A stretch of 64,000 nt of DNA from Rapana venosa (lineage: Eukaryota > Mollusca > Gastropoda > Neogastropoda > Muricidae). Below the pieces are notes generated by a model. That model saw only the letters and a list, made by a program, of their open reading frames with translations, made no database searches and was not told the origin of the DNA. Made by a program: the position numbers and the translations under genes. Shown here in pieces: positions 55,110 through 64,000 of the stretch (within the stretch, counting starts at the first letter, position 1; every line of letters starts with the position of its first letter). The stretch spans positions 53,147,975 to 53,211,974 of the forward strand of contig CM054140.1 of NCBI GenBank assembly GCA_028751875.1, given 5' to 3'.

Positions 55110-55275
55110 ATAGGAATATGAAATATCCTTGTGAATGCAACTGGCACTTCTAAATTTTGAAAAGTGTCTGCTATAAGGTGGCACTAAGTGAAGCTTCACT
55201 CACTGCCGGGAACTTCGTGGGACCATCCAAGAGCCGAAACTGCAGTCGGGTCAGGCCAGAGGCATGGTCCTAACT
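55110..55275 (-). repeat. Unnamed dispersed repeat E, inverted left-end copy
   Basis: The minus strand reads GGACCATGCCTCTGGCCTGA, GCAGTTTCGGCTC, GAAGCTTCACTTAGTG and AGCAGACACTTTTCAAAATT, then TAGAAGTGCCAGTTGCATTC. It faces copy 3 head to head. Confidence 0.65.
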
Positions 55276-56034
55276 CCCACTTGCCTAAAAAAGCAAGAAC
55301 ATAACAGTTTCCATCCCTATCCCCCTCCCCTCTCCCCATCACCCTGCCCCTGGTTTGTCAGTCTTTTGCTCACTTAGTCAACTGTGACTCACACTATGCC
55401 AGCAATGTGGGCTTCACTTCACTCAGCCCTCACTTTGATGGCTTCTTTCATTTCAATCCCAGTTGAGAAAAGTACCATCCTACCAATCCAGAACCCAATG
55501 GGGACTAGGGACTAAAAATTTAATCCCCCCCACCCCCCACACACACCATAAATTGACTTCCCCTTGATGAAATGACATGGCTATAGTACACAGTTGCATT
55601 GGAGATTACGAAAACAAAATACTTTTGAGGAAATATTCTATAAGTTTGGAAGCATTTTTAAGCTCTAGGCGAGGAACGAAAAGAAGCTTTGTGTAGTACA
55701 AGAAGAATGTACTTTTACGATAGAATATTCTAGGAGAAAAAAATAGACTAATGCCGCATATTGGTCAGGACAGAGGTGATCATGATCTGTGTAACATGGA
55801 TTGCTAGTGCTCCTAATGTGACTGGGGATTGAGCATGGGTGCTGTAACATGGTGGCTGGCAGTCAGTGTGTGTAGAAATGAGGGGCCTGTAGTGTTTGTT
55901 TGCACACAGAAATTGCTTACATGCATGCAAATATCTGTCAAATCATGTGAATCACAGAAAGGTCTTTCACATAATATAGACCACTTTGTGAAAATAATGA
56001 TGCTATTTATTTATTTATCAAATTACTTATTTAT
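55276..56034. other. Unassigned sequence
   Basis: C-rich patches at about 55320-55345 and 55525-55545. No gene seen. Confidence 0.4.
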
Positions 56035-56258
56035 TTATTCTTTTATTTCGAGGATAATGACATAAACACTTGTGTGCTTTTTACATCTAGTACCCGTATG
56101 TATGCAGCTTTGTTTATTTTGTCATCTGTTCCCACCGGCACACAATGGCCTCTTTCAAAAAGCGGAACGGGTTTTAGCGTGTGCACAAGATGTTCTGTGT
56201 GCGTTCGTAGACGGGACATCTGTTTATAGTCTCAACCGAAGGACTTCTGTTAAGTCGT
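56035..56258 (-). mobile_element. SINE family A, copy 9, head missing
   Basis: On the minus strand: TTCGGTTGAGACTATAAACA, CACAGAACATCTTGTGCACA, CGTTCCGCTTTTTGAAAGAG, GGTGGGAACAGATGACAAAA, GGGTACTAGATGTAAAAAGC and TATCCTCGAAATAAAAGAAT. 5'-truncated upstream of the core. Confidence 0.75.
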
Positions 56259-56545
56259 GTGCATAAGCTTAAGTCATGAAACACATTTGTCACTGTTGGC
56301 CTAATCAGTAACAGTGCATTGCAGCCAAGTGAAGCCACAGCCAGGCGAATGGTGACTGGCTGGCTGGGTGGTCCACAAAGGCTGCAGAGGCCGGGCATGG
56401 GGGAGTGGGGGGGGTAACGAACTGGGCAAGGAATCCTTTTTTATGACCAGAGAATGTTTTCATAGCCACTGTTGCGTCAGTGTCTGCCTTCATTAGGGAG
56501 CCCAGGCCTAACCTTGTGTGAAACTTCATCAGAACTAGGAGGATA

Positions 56546-56579
<34 letters not shown>

Positions 56580-57240
56580 TGCATGGCCACCTCTCTCCTT
56601 TCCGCCTCCTTTTTCACCCCCAGTCCTCAGTCCTTTCTCTGCTGACCGGTTTTTTTTTCGCAAAAAAGAAGAAAAAGGCAACACTAGGTTTTAATGCGGT
56701 GGCTAAGTTAGGTTAGTGCACTTTGTGTTTCAAAATGTGTGCTGGACTGGTTATATTTTCAAACATGAAAAAAATTATTATGCACCTTCTTGAAAGTATC
56801 TGTACTAGAGATCTGTTTTCATGTCTATAGATTTGTTTTCATTAAAACTTGAATATTATGAAAATAAGCAAGTTAATGAAATATAGCCAATTAAATAGAC
56901 ATAGTGGTTCAAAGGATGATGTCGGTGTTGAATCTTCAGTCAGTCATTGCCGAGATGATGTTGGCTGACAATATAGCATACTTATGTAAAATCCTCTTTG
57001 CCTTAAATGAGATCACAAGCTAATCTGAAATTCAGAAGAGCGTGTGTGGGTGTGGGTGCGCGCGTGCGCCTTTAAGGCATGAATTCATCGCAACTTTCAT
57101 TCTTTTACCGTTTGTTGCTTTAATTTGTCAATGTATATAAAGTGACGTGATATCTTTTTATGGAATGGTTTTGGTTGAATTTTCCTCTAAATAAAAGGGT
57201 AAAAACTTAACTGAATTTAGCAAAACAAAACCGAAAGAGC
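56259..57240. other. Unassigned sequence with a 32-base G tract
   Basis: The G tract is at 56546-56577. The rest shows no gene. Confidence 0.5.
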
Positions 57241-57431
57241 TGGATCTATGACAGACACTAACATTGCGGGTGGTTACAAACCATTGACCAATTTCTTGCC
57301 TGTTTACGCTTGGACGGTTTCTCAATGGCTCCGACGGGACAAGTATTTTAGGTCAGTCCCAGTGAGGACACTATCAAAGGCGCTGCTGCTTTTCAATGTG
57401 CAAAGTCCATTTAGAAGTTTCAAGTCGGAGG

Positions 57432-57471
<40 letters not shown>

Positions 57472-57500
57472 TTTTTCACTCTTGATCTTAACTTCGGTTT
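57241..57500 (+). repeat. Unnamed dispersed repeat G, copy 2
   Basis: Matches 50105-50385. Here a (GA)n run (57432-57470) replaces the purine-rich gap before CTCTTGATCTTAA. Confidence 0.65.
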
Positions 57501-57547
57501 GTTGAATTAATTTTTAGCCGTAACAAATTCTTTGGCGCAGAGACAGA

Positions 57548-57632
57548 GATAACGATAACGATAACGATAACGAAATTTTATTTTCTGAGGGTAATAGAAT
57601 AAGTACAAGACTTTTTTACATCCAGCCCTCGA
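57548..57632 (-). mobile_element. SINE 3' tail with (CGTTAT)n end (copy 10)
   Basis: On the minus strand: GGGCTGGATGTAAAAAAGTC, TTGTACTTATTCTATTACCC, TCAGAAAATAAAATTTCG, then CGTTAT hexamers. This is a tail subtype related to family A. Confidence 0.6.
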
Positions 57633-58652
<1,020 letters not shown>

Positions 58653-59097
58653 AATCTGTGTGTGTGAGAGAGAGAAAGATCCCTAAATCAGATGCATTAT
58701 ATGACATGTACATATACAGCACCTCTGACTAGGGAAAACAACTAGACAGGTATTAAGTTTCAGATGATGGCGCTTCAGATGCCTTCCGATCCTGTTCTGA
58801 CAATATAAAAATGTCCACAAAATGTTTCTTTTCTTGGACTTGATTATTTCCTTTCCGATTATTTTCTTTAAATTTATTTTCATCTATACAACAGGACACG
58901 ACCGAAAAAGAAAGAAAGAAAGAACCTGACACAGCAACAGTAAAAAGAACAACAATAGCATCAAGACAAAACATCCAATAAAGCAGCGACAACACAATGC
59001 AGGCTGTTCTTTCTTGTATTAGCATCTGCACCTTGTAGAGCGCAGACTGCAGAGCTGTGGTCTTTTCCCTCAGCCACACCTGCAGTGCAGCTTTAAC
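58653..59097. other. Unique sequence left of a minisatellite
   Basis: A frame on the minus strand (59145-58753) is open for 130 codons but partly overlaps the minisatellite and has no recognisable motif. Confidence 0.35.
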
Positions 59098-59706
59098 ATT
59101 TTCACACAGCCTTGCTTTCAATGAGGCATTCACACAGCCTAACACAGCCTTGTTTTCAGTGCGGCATTCACACAGCCTAACACAGCCTTGTTTTCAGTGT
59201 GGCATTCACACAGCCCTACACAGCCTTGTTTTCAGGGTGGCATTCACACAGCCCAACACAGCCTTGTTTTCAGTGTGGCATTCGCACAGCCCAACACAGC
59301 CTTGTTTTCAGGGTGGCATTCACACAGCCCAACACAGCCTTGTTTTGAGTATGGCATTCGCACAGCCCAACACAGCCTTGTTTTCAGGGTGGCATTCACA
59401 CACCCCAACACAGCCTTGTTTTCAATGAGGCATTCACACAGCCCAACACAGCCTTGTTTTCAATGAGGCATTCACACAGCCCAACACAGCCTTGTTTTCA
59501 GGGTGGCATTCACACAGCCCTACACAGCCTTGTTTTCAGTGTGGCATTCACACAGCCCAACACAGCCTTGTTTTCAGTGTGGCATTCACACAGCCCAACA
59601 CAGCCTTGTTTTCAGTGCGGCATTCACACAGCCCAACACAGCCTTGTTTTCAGTGCGGCATTCACACAGCCCAACACAGCCTTGTTTTCAGTGTGGCATT
59701 CAAACA
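59098..59706. repeat. 38-bp minisatellite, about 16 copies
   Basis: The unit is CACACAGCCCAACACAGC followed by CTTGTTTTCAGTGTGGCATT. Variants are GGGTGG, GTGCGG, AATGAGG and AGTATGG at the variable position. All three plus-strand phases lack stops, so every frame reads through with a 38-residue period. It is not a gene. Confidence 0.95.
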
Positions 59707-61384
59707 GGCTTACCAGCAGTTTTTAAAGTCGGAAAGAATTTGTTTACATTTATTACTTAGGACACATATACTGTTCATGCATTACTAGTTTTATGACTGT
59801 GTATTTCTTTACGTTTATTTTTTTTGTAGTAAGAGAAATGGCGGTATGTCTGTGTGACTCCATGCCTCTCTGTCTGTCCATCTCTTTTCCAGTCACTTAT
59901 TCGTCTTTCAACTTCAGTCTGGTGGTTGTGTTTGCTTTGTCTCGGCAAGTTTACCTAAAGTTAAATGACAGTTTAGAGGAAAGGGCGATTGGGAGAGCAA
60001 AAAGTTCAGGCATTGGTAGGCTTTCTGCAATCAGAAGTTTGATGAGTAAGGGCGCATGGCGGGGTTCATTTAATCAGAAAGTGGCGCGGACAGGAGAAAC
60101 CTTCGGGGAGAGTAAGAACAACATGTTGACTCAAGTCATCCCCTGCTTGTCAGTTGTCCCACTTTTGTTTGGCTGACACTCGTGTTCACACTGTAAGGCG
60201 TCAAGCAAGGTGACCAGGACTGGAAACAGGAATTGCAATCCTGCGGGGTAGCAGATTATAAGAAAAAAAGTCACATGGTAGACCAGACTTGGAGATGTAC
60301 TTGTGAAATTATAATAATTTTTGAATTGTCATATCTACACAGTTTACAGAAATTTACAGGAGTAAACGACTTCCGGCTTCTCTGTCTCTCTCTCTGTCGC
60401 TCTCTGTCTCTCTCGGTGTATTTTTGTCTGTCAGTCTGTTTTCCGAATCTTCTTTTAGAATACAGAAATCCCGATCTTGAACATCAGAATATCTTCGAGA
60501 TGTGGGGAATGGGAAACTGTGTGCATTTGCCCTTTTGAGAATGTGGGTACGTGTTGAGATGACATCACACTTATCCCACTTCAGGAGGACAGTACATGAT
60601 CATTGACAAGCAGAGGCAAAGGGATGACTGCCATAGTGTTTGTCCCCAGTCAGGCAGAAGTCCTTAACACAGCACTGTTACTCTGGCGTCAAAGTTACTG
60701 AGGGTTGAAAGCCATGTTTAGACCAGTCGACGTCAAGTACGTGAATGCTCCCAGTAGAGAAAATGGAGCTAGCCGAATTAACAGAATTCTGGTCAAAGTT
60801 GTACGCATGTTTGAAAATGTCCACATTCCTTTAAAATCACTTCTTCCATGAGGTGTCTGTAGTCTAGAGTGCTCTTCATCAGCATTCCATGGGGTACTAA
60901 CCGATAGAGATCATTTGTTTTTTATCACAGAACTTCTGCTTTGACAGCGCTGAGGGATTTTTGAGACACACTTATTCAAACAAAAAGTAAGTTTGTGTTC
61001 TCAACCGGACTGGATTCCATGTATGTGTGTACGCGCGCAGTGTGCGCCGTGCGTGTGCGCGTGCGTGCGTGTGGGTGGTTTGATCGTTTTAGCTTGCAGT
61101 TTTCCTAGAAATTCTTTCCTGTAGAGAAATCAAATTTGGCAGAGGAATTACAGATTCGTGTGTTCCCAGCACATCAACTACATACAGAAAGTACAACACC
61201 AAAGTGTTCAGAAAAATGCAAAGCACATATCTACAGCAAGGCAAAGAACAAAAATTATATTTTGTCAAGTTCACCAAACAGAAGTTTTCGAGTAAATGGT
61301 CTCACTATTCTAGCGAAAGGTGATCACAAGTAAGTCATGTACGGCTATGACTGGTTTAGAGGGCGACAAGTCAACAAGATATAA
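59707..61384. other. Unique sequence, no supported gene
   Basis: A 127-codon frame at 59793-60176 is non-repetitive with a hydrophobic start, but no family, splice context or partner exon is seen. An alternating GT/GC tract lies at about 61024-61075. Confidence 0.4.
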
Positions 61385-61465
61385 GAGCCAATGACAATGA
61401 CAAATTCTATCATTTCGAGGATAATGAATAAGCACCCATGTGCTTTATTACATGCAGTCCCCGCC
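61385..61465 (-). mobile_element. SINE family A, 3' tail fragment (copy 11)
   Basis: On the minus strand: CCCTTAGGGCGGGGACTGCA, TGTAATAAAGCACATGGGTG, CTTATTCATTATCCTCGAAA, then TTTGTCATTGTCATTGG. The hairpin AAGCAC-ATGG-GTGCTT is intact. It is the same subtype as the tail at 23.03 kb. Confidence 0.7.
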
Positions 61466-62005
61466 CTAAGGGATAAAATTATATGATAATAAAATAAAGT
61501 AAAGCCCATTCCAATACACTCACACAGTAAACGGGAAAAAATATCTACACAAAAAAACCCACAAAGAGAGAGAGAGAGGCAATGCTATGTTTTGGTACAG
61601 GGTTTGGGGGGAGGGAGCGGAGGGAGCGGAGGGCTGGGAACAGAAGTAGCCTAGGAGCACACTTAGGCGGAAAGCAAGCAACAGGGGAATGGAGGAGAGG
61701 CCGTGAAGCCAGGCCGCCCTGTCCTGTCCTGTGAAGCAACATCCACCTAGCATCACATCCCTGGCTGCACAGTGTACCCTGCACCGGCAATGCATTCGCC
61801 CTGGACAGCCCGTTCCACGTCAGTGTTTGTGGTACAGTCCTCAACACATTCGTGACGCGCATCTGACTCCCAAAGTGGCAGGGGGAGGGATGGCCGCATT
61901 AGCATGCTTGTGGGCCAAGGAGAGCAGGGCGAAGCTGAAGCAGTGTTTTGTTGCAACAGCCATTGAGCTCATGGTCAAGATGTGTGTCTGGAATAAGTGA
62001 TCATC
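61466..62005. other. Unassigned sequence, partly GC-rich
   Basis: 61600-61960 is GC-richer and open in several overlapping frames on both strands. No protein family is recognised. Confidence 0.35.
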
Positions 62006-62255
62006 AGTAGCAGCAGCAAGAGGAGCAAGTAAAGCAGCGGCCATAAACAGGAGCAGTTACAATCATGGCATCATCATCAGCTATTAATAGTAGGAACAGC
62101 GGCAGCAGGGCACTAATTGTAGTAGCAGTATTTTTAGCAGCAGCAGTAGTAGCAGTAGTAAATAGGAGAAGTAGTAGTAGTAGTGGCGGTAGCGGCAGCA
62201 GTGGCATCAACAATAACAGCGGCAGCAGCAACAGCAGCAGCAGTAGGAATAAGAG

Positions 62256-62287
<32 letters not shown>

Positions 62288-62303
62288 CTGCGGTAGTTTA
62301 CAC

Positions 62304-62401
<98 letters not shown>

Positions 62402-62475
62402 ACCACGCACGCGGGCACACACACACTCTCTCTCTCCGTCTTTCTCTCTCTCTATCTGTCTCTCTCTCTCACTTA
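62006..62475. repeat. (AGC/AGT)n trinucleotide and (CA)n, (CT)n repeats
   Basis: Degenerate AGC/AGT/AGG triplets at about 62006-62290, (CA)n at 62302-62420 and CT-rich sequence to 62475. The serine- or valine-rich frames here are artefacts. Confidence 0.9.
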
Positions 62476-64000
62476 CTGCCCGAACGTTTCTCATCAAATG
62501 GCAATTTCTTTCTACATACACAACACAGCAATAATTAGAGCAGGAGGCAGTGGAGGTTCCCTTGCTGATACACTGGAGGAGATGATACGAGGAATCAATA
62601 GCTCATTATGCACTGTTCAGAGCTGGCTTGCACTGAGGGCCTGTCCTCCAGTGCAGTGCAGTGCAGTGCAGTGAGGCCGCTGTGTGCATCAGAGGTCTCG
62701 GTGTGGTCAGCCGCCATGGTGATGAGGAAGTGACTCACTGCACACAGCCACTACAGAGTGCTGCTGCTTTCCCCTCATCTGATGTCCTACTGGCTTGTCA
62801 GAACAGATAATTATCTCTGAGTTCTGTTTTACTGTCGTCGCAATACAAGTGTATTGCTGACCGTCTCTCCATTTGTAAGGGAAAAAAGTACTGTTGGTGA
62901 CATTGAAGGGAGGGAGTGTGATGGAGACTAGAAAGTAGCTTCATTTTGGTGAGACGCTCTTCCCAGCTCCTTGTCATCGTGAAGACAGGAATCTGTTTCA
63001 TTTTGTAACCGTTCCCCGAATTCGGAATGCGGCTATCTTAGGTGAAAAACGGTCGCATACACTAAAACCTTTCCATTGATGAGCCTTGGAACTCTAGCTG
63101 AGGAACAACGCCCCCACCCCCACCCCCACCCCCCAAATTGTAATCGCTGTCATCGCTGTTGACTGAAATAGACAGCCATCAGAAGTCGCCCATTCTGCAA
63201 TCGCTGACCAGCACGGAAGTGATCATGCAACAGGTGCAGCGTCAACAAGGAACAATGGACATCACACACACTGACCACTGAGACTGGAGCTGCTTTCCCG
63301 TCACACCACAGTCACTCCACTGTGATCCACTGACCCAACAGTCGCCCTGACCTGCAGTCCCTCACACTGACCCCACGATGAATCGCTGTGTCCACTTCTG
63401 CCGTGACCAGTGCCAATGACAAGTCAGGTCTTCTAACAATCAACTACCTAGCTCAGTGGCCATGAAATGTGTCCATTCCTATTTTGAAGAATGGAAATCC
63501 GCCGTGTGTGTAGATAACGGGAGCTTTTTCAATATCAATAGAACTTTTTTCTGACTGGAAATAGCGCATTACACCTTTCTTTACAGTCAGTCTAGAGCCT
63601 TTGACTTTTGAAGACTCCCAAACCAAAGAAAATAAGTAGTTATTTTTCATTTGTTTGTCCACTTTGGTGTATGTGTGCTTTGTGTGGACAAGGAATGTTC
63701 ACGGACTAAGGTTATGGTGTTCTCTGTTGTGAACTGACTGGCAGTGGTCAGTGATCAGTCCTGCACAAGACGTGTTGATGCTGAAGGAGAGTGTGCATGC
63801 CCAGGTCAGTTCCTCTCTGGCCTGTTACAGCCTGAGGTGCAGGCAGTATGCTGTCCAGGTCAGGCCAGGAGAGTGTTCTACAACAGAACCTGGTGTGTGC
63901 TGCCCTGTAGGCACCTAATCAACCAGGACTTGCTGGCTTGTTTGCCTTACCATTCCATTCCATATTGTATAGCCCTACACACCACCACAGCCATACCAGG
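62476..64000. other. Unique sequence to the window end
   Basis: A short (GCAGT)n pentamer run at about 62649-62675 and a C-rich patch at 63111-63134. No gene, SINE or LINE recognised. Confidence 0.4.

Noticed and set aside
59057..59788. A repeat protein with HSHSPTQPCFQ units
   Set aside because: It is the translation of the 38-bp minisatellite in every plus phase.
62065..62538. A serine-rich protein with a hydrophobic segment
   Set aside because: It is the translation of degenerate AGC/AGT triplets followed by (CA)n.

Overview
This window looks like non-coding DNA from a metazoan nuclear genome. A marine gastropod mollusc or a related lophotrochozoan is the best guess, by inference only. 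The grounds are three SINE families whose conserved cores and 3' tails resemble molluscan and other invertebrate SINEs, several non-LTR retrotransposon lineages typical of animals, abundant dinucleotide repeats and poly-G tracts, and large minisatellites. I see no host exon, tRNA or rRNA gene, operon, CRISPR array or bacterial gene that I can support. Nearly every long open frame is a by-product of a tandem repeat or of a purine/pyrimidine-skewed tract.

Layout. 0-1 kb holds two decayed RTE-like LINE 3' ends. 1.1-9.2 kb is one 24-bp satellite array. 9.2-14.2 kb mixes unique sequence, microsatellites, a decayed LINE (minus strand, 12.6-11.5 kb) and SINE pieces. 14.3-17.6 kb is a 19-bp C-rich satellite split by a 5'-truncated L2/CR1-like LINE that still has an open reverse transcriptase frame. 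18-23 kb has a second copy of the 11.5-kb LINE, the first tRNA/5S-like chimeric SINE, and a 5'-truncated RTE-like LINE with an intact 337-residue frame. 27.3-28.4 kb is a 44-bp minisatellite. 28.9-30.1 kb is a 1.2-kb purine tract. 31-34 kb has two more chimeric SINEs, an unnamed dispersed repeat and a foldback element. 35-42 kb is dominated by microsatellites and by a SINE inserted in a 16-bp repeat. At 42.2-43.5 kb a SINE is split by a second L2-like LINE copy. 45.8 kb (28 bp), 49.4 kb (34 bp), 52.6 kb (39 bp) and 59.1 kb (38 bp) are further minisatellites. 48.3 kb has a separate tRNA-derived SINE with two perfect hairpins.

How the parts relate. No genes act together here. The relationships are between repeats: LINEs supply reverse transcriptase, SINEs with internal Pol III promoters presumably borrow it, and both insert into satellites and into each other, which gives a readable relative chronology. 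The most unusual item is the SINE family at 20.5, 31.0 and 31.5 kb, which joins a tRNA A-box to a segment closely resembling the internal control region of 5S rRNA. All family calls come from reading motifs by eye. No database search was possible.
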